A DNA stretch of 64,000 nucleotides from Lachnospiraceae bacterium (GTDB taxonomy: Bacteria; Bacillota; Clostridia; Lachnospirales; Lachnospiraceae), in the NCBI GenBank assembly GCA_029062895.1, contig JAIDPF010000067.1, positions 1 to 64,000 of the forward strand. The letters run 5' to 3'. Below, piece after piece: positions 1 through 8,431 of this stretch. Made by a program: the position numbers and the translations under genes. Numbering within the stretch: position 1 is the stretch's first letter; every line of letters starts with the position of its first letter. Under the pieces are notes generated by a model. That model was not told where the DNA came from. It did not search any database and saw nothing but the letters and a program-made list of their open reading frames with translations.

Positions 1-78
1 AATCATCGGATTTATAGTGACAAGATTCGTTTGACTGTGTTAGACTTGACTCAGATAGACCTTGCAACCGGAAAGGAA
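1..78 (+). pseudogene. Rpn-family nuclease remnant (left-edge fragment)
   Basis: Frame 1 from the left edge encodes about 25 residues (NHRIYSDK, then VLDLTQIDLAT) that match nearly word for word the middle of the complete Rpn-family gene at 50227-51117 on the other strand. About 70 bases also match almost exactly at the DNA level. The upstream part lies outside the window. The similarity stops near base 80, before the expected C-terminal half, so this copy is truncated just ahead of the ABC transporter genes. That it is a paralogous copy is seen directly; that the break came from a rearrangement is inferred. Confidence 0.75.
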
Positions 79-151
79 CAGGCAGATCATTCCCACAAGT
101 CTCAAAATTATTTGACAAACCTTAGGTTTTGGTACAGCATGGAGTCCAAAA

Positions 152-1942
152 ATGAAGAAAAAAGAAAAAAACTCATCTCTATCAAATGTAATGTATATGC
201 TGAATATTTTGTGGCATGGCAGCCGCGGATATGTTCTCTATACATTCATTAAAGAATTTACAGAAAACGTATTCTGGACCATTTTTTCGGTTTACCTGAC
301 AGAGTGGATCTACATAGCAATTGAAAATGAAACACCGTTTGCGGCGCTGGCTTCCTTTGTGGGAGCCATGTGTATTGGGCATATCTGCATTCATATCATG
401 GCGGCGATTCACCAGTTATGTGAAAAACAGTTCCTGCCGAAAATGTATCAGAATTTTTACAAACGAGTGATCCGCAAATCCATTTCTATGGAATATACCC
501 GTTTTGAACAGCCTGATTTTTACGATAAGTATACCCGCGCACTTAACGAGTGTCAGTGGCGCGGAAGCACGATCCTTTATTACTCCGCATACCTTGTTGC
601 GCGCATTGCTTCTGTAATTGTGGCAACGATCATCGTTGCTGATGTTGACCCTGTGCTGTTGGTTTTTATTGTTCCAATGGTTGTAGTTTCACTGTATTTC
701 GGAAAGAAAGAGGGTGATATCTACTATGCTCTCGATTTTTCCAACACTCGTGACGGGCGGATTGGCAGCTACACAAAGCGTGTATTCTATGAAAAGAAAT
801 ATGCCGGTGAACTACGTCTTTTTGGTATAGGAAAACTGCTTTTGACCCTTCACAAAAAAGCACATGATGAAATGCAGGAAAGAAATCGTAAAATGCGCAG
901 AAAGCTTATGGTGATCGAACCTGCTAAATGGGTCCTTTACAATCTTCTATCCACGATTCTGCCTTATCTTTATATAACTTTTGTGTTGAACACAAATGAG
1001 ACGCAGACGGCCGCTTATGTAGCAATGATACCTGCGCTGAGTACGCTTTCGTGGTGCACCTCAGACGCTGTTGAGTTTATTGTTTCGCTTGCAAAGGAAA
1101 GCGCATTTGTTGTAAATCTCCGGGAGTTTCTTTCCTATGAGCCCAAAACCGACAGCGCCGAGCTGATCAAGGCTGAAAACCTTTCTGACATCAGGATCAA
1201 AAATATGGGATTCACCTATGAGGGAGCCGAAAAGCCCACCCTTCATGATGTCAATATCAATATCCGCAAGGGTGAAAAAATTGCGATTGTCGGTCATAAC
1301 GGCGCGGGAAAAACAACGCTCGTAAAACTGATCATGGGTCTGTATCAAGCTACCGAGGGTGAGATCTCCATAAGCGGAGTGAATATTAACAGCTATGAGC
1401 CGAAATCCCTTCACAGATGTTTCGGTACGGTATTTCAAGACCTGCAGGTTTTCGCGCTGCCCCTTTCTCATAACGTACTTATGAGAAAGCCCGTGAATGA
1501 AGAGGAAAGAAAGCTTGTTGAAGATGCTCTCCGTAAGGCGCAGTTTGGGGACAAGCTGGATACTCTTGAAAAAGGGATCGATACCATGGTCACAAAAGAG
1601 TTTGACGAAAACGGCATGGGTCTTTCCGGCGGTGAGGCACAGAAAATAGCCATTGCAAGGGTATTTGCAAGAAAGCCCGATATTGTCATTCTTGATGAGC
1701 CGTCCTCGGCGCTTGATCCGATTGCAGAATATAATATGTATAAAAATATGCTTGACGCCGCCGAGAATGAAACGGTGATCTTCATTAGTCACAGGCTTTC
1801 CGCAACACGGGATGCGGACAGGATATATATGTTTGAAAACGGTACTGTCATCGAACAGGGCAGCCATGCGGAGCTGATGTCCCTAAAGGGCAAATATGCC
1901 GAGATGTGGAAGTTGCAGGCGCAAAACTATTTAGCGCAGTAA
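152..1942 (+). CDS. ABC exporter half-transporter (membrane + ATPase fusion)
   Basis: A 596-residue protein with an N-terminal membrane domain of several hydrophobic spans (about residues 30-330) followed by an ABC ATPase. Walker A GHNGAGKTT lies near residue 382, the signature LSGGEAQ near 490, Walker B with DEPSSALDP near 512 and the H-loop SHRLS near 546. This is the standard layout of an exporter half-transporter. GGAG seven bases before ATG 152 supports the start. The next gene encodes a matching partner 28 bases downstream, so the two probably form a heterodimer. The substrate cannot be read from the sequence; family members export peptides, lipids or drugs. Confidence 0.9.
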   Translation: MKKKEKNSSLSNVMYMLNILWHGSRGYVLYTFIKEFTENVFWTIFSVYLTEWIYIAIENETPFAALASFVGAMCIGHICIHIMAAIHQLCEKQFLPKMYQNFYKRVIRKSISMEYTRFEQPDFYDKYTRALNECQWRGSTILYYSAYLVARIASVIVATIIVADVDPVLLVFIVPMVVVSLYFGKKEGDIYYALDFSNTRDGRIGSYTKRVFYEKKYAGELRLFGIGKLLLTLHKKAHDEMQERNRKMRRKLMVIEPAKWVLYNLLSTILPYLYITFVLNTNETQTAAYVAMIPALSTLSWCTSDAVEFIVSLAKESAFVVNLREFLSYEPKTDSAELIKAENLSDIRIKNMGFTYEGAEKPTLHDVNINIRKGEKIAIVGHNGAGKTTLVKLIMGLYQATEGEISISGVNINSYEPKSLHRCFGTVFQDLQVFALPLSHNVLMRKPVNEEERKLVEDALRKAQFGDKLDTLEKGIDTMVTKEFDENGMGLSGGEAQKIAIARVFARKPDIVILDEPSSALDPIAEYNMYKNMLDAAENETVIFISHRLSATRDADRIYMFENGTVIEQGSHAELMSLKGKYAEMWKLQAQNYLAQ

Positions 1943-1970
1943 AACTGCTCTGACAGGGAGGATTAACGTC

Positions 1971-3797
1971 GTGAGTGAAAAAAAAGAAGAAAAAATCGGA
2001 ATAAAGCGGCTTATTTCCAATGTGTTTTACGTTATGAAATATGCGTTACGTCATGACAAACAAATGGCGTTATCATACATTTTAGGCCGGTGCATTTTCT
2101 TTGGTTTGGGCACCTTTGCGAATACGTTCCTTTTAAAGAAGATCATCGACATTTTTACAACTACCGCAGACATGGGGAGTGTGATCAAAGTCCTTGCCGC
2201 TATGTTTGCTTTGGAGATTGTACGTTTCGCGATTTTCAGATTTGGTGAGAATTTTTTCTGGACAAGAATGGTAGGATTTTCGGGAGTGATTCAGCGTGAG
2301 CTTATGACTAAAGCGCAGTTGATGGATCTGAAATACTATGACATACCAGAGTATTATGACGACTACATTATTGCCGCCTCCCAATCGGAGGAAATGGCTA
2401 AAAAGGCAGTCATGAGCGTTGCGAATATTGCTTCAAGCCTCATCGCCATGCTTGTTGCGGGAACGATGATCATTACCGTAAATCCCATTATCATGATCTT
2501 CCCGGTAATAGGCTTCATCATTAACATTGTCACGCGTTTCATTATTACGAAACTGGAATATCAATATAATGTTGAAAAGCAGCGTATCGGCAGAAAAGCG
2601 GACTACTCCAAGCGTGTATTCTATCAACCTGAATATGCCAAGGAGATCAAACTGACGGGTATTGAAGATGCGCTGATGGAGCAGTATGATGAGGCGATCG
2701 AAGAGGAGCGTAAAATGGCGCTAAAATACTCGCTGAAAATTCTTCCGCCTACGCTTATCAACTGGATCTGTACTTTTACGGTATGTCAGTTTTTCGGCGT
2801 TCCCGTGTATCTTGCGTATCTTGCGCTCGAAAAGAAATCGATTCGTCTCGGGGACGTTGCTTCCTTAAAAAATGCTACTAATAACATCAAAAACCATCTT
2901 GATGGATTGAATTATGCATTAGTGGATTTTCAGCAAGTAGGTCAGTACGCGGAAAAATTCCGCCGCTTTATGGAATATGAGGTGAACATCGAAGGCTGTG
3001 AAGGAACGGAACCCATTCCCGAAAACGATAGTACGCTTGAGCTGAAAAATGTCAGCTTTAAGTATAAGGACAGCGAAGAGTATGTTCTTAAAGACGTCAA
3101 CATGACAATACGAAAAGGAGAAAAACTTGCGCTTGTGGGTGAAAACGGCGCAGGGAAAACCACGCTTATCAAGCTTATTATGCGTTTATATGACATTACC
3201 GAAGGCAGCATCACCTTCGGGGGCGTAGATATAAGAAAGCTGAATATAAGAGCATACCGTGAAAAGATCGGTGTGGTATTTCAGGATTTCCAGATTTACG
3301 GTGCGACCCTTGCGGAGAACGTCAAAATGGATTTTGTAAACGAAGACGATGAAAGAGAAAAAATACTGACCGTGCTGGAAAGAGCCGATTTAGGAAATAA
3401 GCTGAAAACGCTTTCCGACAACATTAATACGGAGCTTACAAAAGAATTTTCCGACAATGGGACAATGCTTTCGGGCGGCGAATCCCAAAAGGTGGCAATC
3501 GCAAGAATGTTTATGCGTGATATGCCGATTGCAATTCTCGACGAACCTTCCTCCGCCCTTGATCCTATTGCCGAGTACCGTCTAAACAAAAGCATGCTTG
3601 AAAATGCAGAAAATCAAGCGGTTATTTTGATCTCGCACCGTCTTTCCACCACAAAAGACGCCGATAGGATCATCCTTCTTGAAAATGGCAGTATTGCTGA
3701 AAGCGGTACTCACTCGGAGCTTATTTCCAGCGACGGGTTATATGCTAAAATGTGGAACGTCCAGGCAGAGAAATACTGTGCGGAGATTTATGCGTGA
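1971..3797 (+). CDS. ABC exporter half-transporter, partner subunit
   Basis: A 608-residue partner of the preceding gene with the same architecture: membrane domain to about residue 340, Walker A GENGAGKTT near 389, signature LSGGESQ near 500, Walker B with DEPSSALDP near 521 and H-loop SHRLS near 555. It starts with GTG, justified by AGGGAGGA eight bases upstream. Both ATPase halves keep all canonical motifs, so neither nucleotide site is obviously degenerate, unlike many heterodimeric exporters. It is probably co-transcribed with 152-1942. No terminator is evident before the palindromic element that follows. Confidence 0.9.
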   Translation: MSEKKEEKIGIKRLISNVFYVMKYALRHDKQMALSYILGRCIFFGLGTFANTFLLKKIIDIFTTTADMGSVIKVLAAMFALEIVRFAIFRFGENFFWTRMVGFSGVIQRELMTKAQLMDLKYYDIPEYYDDYIIAASQSEEMAKKAVMSVANIASSLIAMLVAGTMIITVNPIIMIFPVIGFIINIVTRFIITKLEYQYNVEKQRIGRKADYSKRVFYQPEYAKEIKLTGIEDALMEQYDEAIEEERKMALKYSLKILPPTLINWICTFTVCQFFGVPVYLAYLALEKKSIRLGDVASLKNATNNIKNHLDGLNYALVDFQQVGQYAEKFRRFMEYEVNIEGCEGTEPIPENDSTLELKNVSFKYKDSEEYVLKDVNMTIRKGEKLALVGENGAGKTTLIKLIMRLYDITEGSITFGGVDIRKLNIRAYREKIGVVFQDFQIYGATLAENVKMDFVNEDDEREKILTVLERADLGNKLKTLSDNINTELTKEFSDNGTMLSGGESQKVAIARMFMRDMPIAILDEPSSALDPIAEYRLNKSMLENAENQAVILISHRLSTTKDADRIILLENGSIAESGTHSELISSDGLYAKMWNVQAEKYCAEIYA

Positions 3798-3804
3798 TGT
3801 AACG

Positions 3805-4038
3805 GTTCTTATATTAATAGATATTTGCGAAACTCTCAATAACATAAATCTTAATGTGCTGCATTGACAAATTCATAAGCAGGCGCTGGGGAGCCGTCGG
3901 TACTTAGATGCCGTATTTTGGCATCTTATGTACCGCTACGTGCGACGCGCAGCGCAAGCGTGCCTGTGATGAATTGTCAATGTTGCACATTAGAAAAAAA
4001 CATGTCAGAGTTTCGCAATTACCTGTTCTTATGTTAAT
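3805..4038. mobile_element. MITE-like imperfect palindromic element
   Basis: The gap between the exporter and the hydrolase is almost entirely one long imperfect inverted repeat. TTGCGAAACTCT at 3825-3836 is mirrored by AGAGTTTCGCAA at 4007-4018. Further in, 3853-3876 is mirrored by 3969-3991 (core CATTGACA / TGTCAATG), and the centre carries a GGTACTTAGATGCC-type stem. The palindrome is flanked by near-identical direct repeats, GTTCTTATATTAAT (3805-3818) and GTTCTTATGTTAAT (4025-4038), which resemble a target-site duplication. There is no transposase reading frame. It is either a non-autonomous transposon or a folded RNA element. Confidence 0.55.
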
Positions 4039-4053
4039 TTTTGGAGGTGGAAA

Positions 4054-4752
4054 ATGGATAATATCAAAAAGATTTCAGATCATTTCTGGATTTTTCAGGA
4101 AGATGGCGTCCGCTCTTTCTTATTTGAAGGGAAGGAAAGAGCAATGCTGATCGATACGGGATTTGGCACACTGCAGATTCGCGAAATGGCAGCAGGACTG
4201 ACGGACTTACCGGTATTTTTAGTGAACACCCACACAGATAAAGATCATACGGGATGCAATAGAGATTTTAAGCATGTATATATGCATCCGGCAGAAATGG
4301 ATCATTATCAAAATTCACTGCCGGAAGGATGCAGCATGGAATATGTGCTTCCGCTGTGGGAAGGGGATGTTATTGATTTAGGATATTGGAAGTTTGAAGT
4401 GATTTTAACATCTGGCCATACTCCGGGGAGCATAATGCTGTTGGAGCGTGAAAAACGTATGCTCATTTCGGGTGATACGATTCAGGATGGGGATATTTTT
4501 ATGTTTGGAGCGGGACGGAATATGCAGGCATTTCAACACAGTCTTAAAAAAATGATAGCAATGGAAGATGCATTTGATTCCATCTGGCCGTCTCATGGAA
4601 ATTATCCGCTGACAGCAGATATCATTCCGGGAATTTTAAAGGGAGCGCAGGATATGGTTGCAGGGAAATTGCAGGGGCAGGAACCGCCATGGCCTATGCC
4701 ATGTAAGAGATATGTCTGTGATATGGCAGCTTTTTTGTATCAGTTTGATTAA
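4054..4752 (+). CDS. MBL-fold metallo-hydrolase
   Basis: A 232-residue metallo-beta-lactamase-fold protein. The metal site is visible as THTDKDH (about residues 58-64), SGHTPGS (about 119-125), the bridging aspartate in SGDT (about 140) and a late histidine in SHGNY (about 180). It has no signal peptide, so it should be cytoplasmic. GGAGGTGG just before ATG 4054 fixes the start. The first motif reads H-x-D-x-D-H rather than the commoner H-x-H-x-D-H, and the substrate cannot be named; family members include glyoxalase II-like and lactonase-like enzymes. Confidence 0.85.
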   Translation: MDNIKKISDHFWIFQEDGVRSFLFEGKERAMLIDTGFGTLQIREMAAGLTDLPVFLVNTHTDKDHTGCNRDFKHVYMHPAEMDHYQNSLPEGCSMEYVLPLWEGDVIDLGYWKFEVILTSGHTPGSIMLLEREKRMLISGDTIQDGDIFMFGAGRNMQAFQHSLKKMIAMEDAFDSIWPSHGNYPLTADIIPGILKGAQDMVAGKLQGQEPPWPMPCKRYVCDMAAFLYQFD

Positions 4753-4806
4753 TGGGTGTAAATTGGCAGCTTGAAATATTAAATTAGATTTTGGAGAGGT
4801 GTGACT

Positions 4807-5370
4807 ATGATTTTACAAAATGAAATATGTCACATTGTAATTAATATTGATGAAACATATACTGTTGACTCGGTAGATAATCGCCACTACGATGTAACAT
4901 TGAATCCAGGACATTATCGGCACAACGATTTGTCAAAAACACTGTCAATTCATATTGGTTTATATGCAAGGGAATTTCAAGTAGCGCTGATTGGACCGTA
5001 TCATTCATATGATTTGGATTGTGCCGTTTTGCAAGATGACATTCTTACAGTTCTACAAGACAACATGATAACGCAGATAAGGATTACCGACGCCCATATA
5101 ATTCGCCATGTTGTGCTGGACTGTTTGAGTTGTAACTTTGCAATTTATAAAGTTGAAAAGGGATATATTATCTATGGAGAAATAGAAATAACGATGTTGG
5201 ACTTGGATTTTAAGAAACAATGGTCATTTTCTGGAAGAGATATATTTGTTTCTATTTCAAACAAAGAACCATTTACAATACGTGAAAACTTGATTTGCCT
5301 GTACGACTTTGAGAATAACTACTATGAAATAGATTTTAATGGAAAGCGGAGGAAGGTATTTTCCTCGTGA
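4807..5370 (+). CDS. Hypothetical protein, possibly 3'-disrupted
   Basis: A 187-residue acidic protein of unrecognised family, rich in alternating hydrophobic/polar stretches typical of beta structure. GGAGAGG sits seven bases before ATG 4807, which argues against the GTG six bases upstream that almost touches it. The frame ends at 5370 with a short basic tail. A second open frame in the next register begins inside this gene without its own ribosome binding site, so the natural C-terminus may have been lost by a frameshift or fusion. No function can be assigned. Confidence 0.6.
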   Translation: MILQNEICHIVINIDETYTVDSVDNRHYDVTLNPGHYRHNDLSKTLSIHIGLYAREFQVALIGPYHSYDLDCAVLQDDILTVLQDNMITQIRITDAHIIRHVVLDCLSCNFAIYKVEKGYIIYGEIEITMLDLDFKKQWSFSGRDIFVSISNKEPFTIRENLICLYDFENNYYEIDFNGKRRKVFSS

Positions 5371-5599
5371 AAAATGGTTCAACAGGGATAATGAAAACCT
5401 TACCGCGGTAAGTTATGAATATATTGATGATAAGATTTCTTTCACAACGGTTGACCAGAATGGGACGGTAGATCATTGTGGGACAGTACAGCAAGATCAA
5501 CTGATATTAGATATACATTCTAATATAAACGGTTATGAAGAATCCAACAGAGAGTATGTGTTTTATCCATTTGAAGATATTCCGGGTTGGTATAATTAG
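5339..5599 (+). pseudogene. Out-of-frame 3' fragment of a hypothetical gene
   Basis: About 86 codons overlap the end of the previous gene by 32 bases in another frame. The text (YFPREKWFN, then a DQNGTVD motif) reads like the C-terminal beta-rich end of a small extracellular or lipoprotein domain. No ribosome binding site precedes its ATG, so it is more likely the displaced end of the preceding gene after a single-base shift, or the tail of a deleted gene, than an independent gene. A sequencing error cannot be excluded. Confidence 0.4.
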
Positions 5600-5639
5600 A
5601 TGTATATTTTTGATAGTTATTGCACCCCTATCCAGCGAT

Positions 5640-5671
5640 TAACTGGCTATGCTCCAGGGCATAGCCAGTTA
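5640..5671. terminator. Bidirectional hairpin terminator
   Basis: A perfect 13-bp stem (5640-5652 with 5659-5671, arm core AACTGGCTATGC) with a six-base loop lies between two convergent gene ends (5599 plus, 5687 minus). The flanks are AT-rich but lack a long T run, so termination strength is uncertain. Confidence 0.65.
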
Positions 5672-5686
5672 TATTCAGTCATGTTC

Positions 5687-6253
5687 TCAATCAACTCTGC
5701 CAAAGAGATCTAAGTCGGCTTTCTTTTTATCCACCATGATTTTTTTTAGGTCTCTACAATTCAAATTTACCAGTCCGTCGTAACCGCCGCGGCGCACCCA
5801 TCTTTGAACCCCCTCTTCACGAACAAAGGCTATTTCCATCACCCAGGCTTTATCTTTGTCATCATAATATCCCTTCCACTCCGAAAGCGTCCCCATAGGA
5901 GGCACGATCTTTAGATTCCACGCCTCTTTGCCCGAGTCAAACGCTGTCAGCACTTCCTCTATTTTAGAAAAGTCCTTGACCTCTTGTTCCATCCCCCTGA
6001 AGGTCAGAAAAAAATGATAGTCAAGATTGGGATCGATCCGCGACATTTTAGCGTCATAGCTTTTGTCCCAGCTGATGATCCTGATTCCCAGAAATGCAAT
6101 AAGAAGTCCCACTATTCCCACAATTATCCCAATCATTGACACATGGTTATCCTCAACACCAAGAAAAACCACCATGAAAATTGCGAAAATGCCTAATGTC
6201 ACTAATATTGAGCCAAATGTAGTCCAGCTTCTGCGTTTAGAAATAATATACAT
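5687..6253 (-). CDS. Hypothetical membrane protein (two N-terminal spans)
   Basis: A 188-residue protein with two hydrophobic segments near the N-terminus (about residues 12-32 and 38-58) and a soluble C-terminal domain of about 130 residues containing MGTLSEWKGYYDDKDK. AGGAGG seven bases before the ATG supports the start. It is the last gene of a minus-strand run of small hypothetical genes, most with an N-terminal membrane anchor, that extends back to 9589. I recognise no family. Confidence 0.7.
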   Translation of the reverse strand: MYIISKRRSWTTFGSILVTLGIFAIFMVVFLGVEDNHVSMIGIIVGIVGLLIAFLGIRIISWDKSYDAKMSRIDPNLDYHFFLTFRGMEQEVKDFSKIEEVLTAFDSGKEAWNLKIVPPMGTLSEWKGYYDDKDKAWVMEIAFVREEGVQRWVRRGGYDGLVNLNCRDLKKIMVDKKKADLDLFGRVD

Positions 6254-6295
6254 CGTCGTCCTCCTTCATCATTGCTTGTGTTTTGCTTTCCCATA

Positions 6296-6862
6296 TCACA
6301 GTTTTCTTAATGTTTCATACAATGATATCATATCGGAAGCGGTATCTCCCTGCAATCTCCGACCGATGCGGTTATATACAAACGCGTTCGTTCCCTTGAT
6401 ATTCACTCCATATCCAAGATTGGAGCTGATGAATCCTCCTCCGATATTTTTCCAGACTACAACACTAAAGAATCCGGTTGCCTTTTTCAAAACATCATTG
6501 AACATTTCTTCACTGAGTTTCTTTTGCTGAAACGCCTGACTTAGCGCGTCCAAAATGCTTTCAAATGCCGGAACTACTCCCTCCTCAAAATCCAGTGTCA
6601 CATGAAAAACATGTTGCACAAAGTCGATAAAATCAAGCGCAAAGCCAAGCTGCATAAATTCTCCATTTAAATACTCTTTATCGCCCTGTGCAATCTTTAT
6701 TTTCTGCTCATCATAAAAAGCAATCAGTTCCTCAACTGACTTTGCATAATCGATCTTACAGGCCTCCACATCATTGATTTTCAGATCCAACTTCGTCGAA
6801 TCCGCCGGAGGAACATTATCCTTTTGTTCTTCCTTTTTCTGAAATTTATCAAACAATCCCAT
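6296..6862 (-). CDS. Hypothetical cytoplasmic protein
   Basis: A 188-residue protein starting MGLFDKFQKKE, chosen because AAGGAGA lies just upstream of ATG 6862; an upstream in-frame ATG overlaps the preceding gene and has no such site. The first 40 residues are charged and low-complexity. The rest is predicted helical, with a glycine-rich stretch (NIGGGFISSNLGYG) near residue 145. No motif that I recognise. Co-directional with its neighbours, 46 bases after the previous gene. Confidence 0.65.
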   Translation of the reverse strand: MGLFDKFQKKEEQKDNVPPADSTKLDLKINDVEACKIDYAKSVEELIAFYDEQKIKIAQGDKEYLNGEFMQLGFALDFIDFVQHVFHVTLDFEEGVVPAFESILDALSQAFQQKKLSEEMFNDVLKKATGFFSVVVWKNIGGGFISSNLGYGVNIKGTNAFVYNRIGRRLQGDTASDMISLYETLRKL

Positions 6863-6908
6863 CTTTTGTCTCCTTCTGTCAAAATAAACGGTTTCCAATT
6901 GGTTCAAA

Positions 6909-7421
6909 TTAATCCTCAACAACTTTTCCACCAACAGTGTGTTGGATATGCGGTCCATGTTTCTTTACAAATGCCACAAAACCATCGATCTTGCCTATGC
7001 CGATATAAAAATTAACAACAGCAGCGCTTGCTAAAAACTTCTTTTTGCTGGGGGTCAGATACTCACCGCGCATGACTTTATCATCCTTGCCGTAAACAGA
7101 AAATTCTCCCTTAAAGGTGGCAATATATGCAATATCACTTAAATTCCATTTTTTGTATCCCGGCAGCGTTCCGGAGCCAAAACGAAGCAATAATTCTCCT
7201 TTTTCCGTGACATAGAAATCACCAAATGCCTCCTTGACAGGATATTGTTCCGCTATTTCCTTAAGAAATTTTTTGCCGTTTTTCTTATCATATAGTATAG
7301 CAACGGTCAAAATAATAATAAATCCTGCAATAATAGCAATTCCTTGTGGTGTTATCTTTTCTTCTGAACTAAGTAAAATCATGTAGTTTTGTAACTGAAT
7401 GGCAATTCCTTGTGGTGTCAT
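6909..7421 (-). CDS. Membrane-anchored hypothetical protein, paralogue of 7497-7982
   Basis: A 170-residue protein with one N-terminal membrane span (about residues 25-45) and a globular domain sharing KKWNL, YIATFKGEF, MRGEYL and DGFVAFVKKHGPHI with the next gene, so the two arose by tandem duplication. An upstream ATG reads ATGGAGGA and is itself the GGAGG ribosome binding site for the ATG at 7421, so the shorter start is preferred. The N-terminus repeats the phrase TPQGIAI (about residues 2-8 and again near 25), a small internal duplication absent from the paralogue. Function unknown. Confidence 0.65.
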   Translation of the reverse strand: MTPQGIAIQLQNYMILLSSEEKITPQGIAIIAGFIIILTVAILYDKKNGKKFLKEIAEQYPVKEAFGDFYVTEKGELLLRFGSGTLPGYKKWNLSDIAYIATFKGEFSVYGKDDKVMRGEYLTPSKKKFLASAAVVNFYIGIGKIDGFVAFVKKHGPHIQHTVGGKVVED

Positions 7422-7496
7422 ATTTTGTTCCTCCATCTAAGTAATTTTATTAAAAATGTCCCAATTCCCTTTTGTATTCCCGTCATTATATAGAAG

Positions 7497-7982
7497 TTAA
7501 TCATCAACCACTTTGCCACCGACAGTGTGTTTGATATGGGGTCCATGTTTCTTTACAAATGCCACAAAACCATCGATTTGGCCTATGCCGATATTAAAAT
7601 TAACATCCGCCTTTCCTTGCAGCATGGGCTTATCATACTTAGGGGCTACTAAATATTCTCCACGCATAATTTTTTCATCCTTGTCACAAATACCAAATTC
7701 TCCTTTAAAGGTAGCAATATACCCAATTTCTTTTAAGTTCCATTTTTTATATGCCGGCATCCATCCGGAGGGCCAAAGAAACAATAATTCCCCTTTTTCC
7801 GTGACATAAGCAGACCCATAAGCAGAATTAGCAGACTCAAATTTATCCTTGGGGGGATATTTTTCCTCTACTTCCTTAAGAAATTCATCAATGATTTTTT
7901 TACCAGCCGTCTTTGAATATATTACGGCGACGATGATAAAAATAAATAATCCTGCAACGATAGCAATTCCTTGTGGTGTCAT
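7497..7982 (-). CDS. Membrane-anchored hypothetical protein, tandem paralogue
   Basis: A 161-residue protein with an N-terminal span (about residues 6-25), a basic stretch and the same C-terminal domain as the neighbouring paralogue (YIATFKGEF, FNIGIGQIDGF, VKKHGPHIKHTVGGKVV). The start at 7982 is chosen because GGAGG, part of an in-frame ATGGAGGA just upstream, is correctly spaced for it. A single span with a large C-terminal domain suggests a membrane-tethered protein. No known family recognised. Confidence 0.65.
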   Translation of the reverse strand: MTPQGIAIVAGLFIFIIVAVIYSKTAGKKIIDEFLKEVEEKYPPKDKFESANSAYGSAYVTEKGELLFLWPSGWMPAYKKWNLKEIGYIATFKGEFGICDKDEKIMRGEYLVAPKYDKPMLQGKADVNFNIGIGQIDGFVAFVKKHGPHIKHTVGGKVVDD

Positions 7983-8036
7983 ATTTTTTTCCTCCATATT
8001 AAATAATTTGATTTTTCTTAACCGATAACATATCTT

Positions 8037-8390
8037 TTAATCAAGCCAACAACATGATTGTTTTAAATTGGACAGTTTCTTGTATGAAATAGGCGATGTA
8101 GATAATACATATCCATAGGGATCACGGATTTTACTATATTCATTCTCAATCATACTATCTACATACTCTTTGATTTGGCTGCCATTAAGTACGCAATACT
8201 CCCATTCGTCTCCACCTCAGGGAGTTGAAAACGGAACAGGGGGTTCTTCCAGAGATATTTCAATGATTAAGTCGCCATCTTCTCTCATACTAAAATACTT
8301 GATCTGTTCCAAATCATCGGAAGTGATTTGCTCTTTTTTAAAATTTTTTTTCAATTCATCTTCCAGCCACTGCAATGAAAGTTTTTGCAT
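8037..8390 (-). pseudogene. Small gene interrupted by an in-frame TGA
   Basis: From ATG 8390 (AGGAGG about 12 bases upstream) the frame encodes 57 residues (start MQKLSLQWLEDELKK) and stops at a TGA at 8217-8219. The same frame continues without another stop for 59 more codons (GGDEWEY, QIKEYVDSMI) to a TAA at 8037-8039. The two parts read as one protein of about 117 residues, so the TGA looks like a recent nonsense mutation, for example from CGA. The 57-residue product may still be made. Family not recognised; compact acidic proteins of this size include many immunity proteins, but that is only a size argument. Confidence 0.6.
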
Positions 8391-8431
8391 TGTTTCTAAT
8401 AACCCTCCTTCACTTATTTTGAAATATATTT

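Noticed and set aside
1061-1867. 268-codon open frame on the minus strand inside the ABC exporter gene
   Set aside because: It lies wholly within the clear exporter coding frame and covers its ATPase motifs; no ribosome binding site or protein-like pattern.
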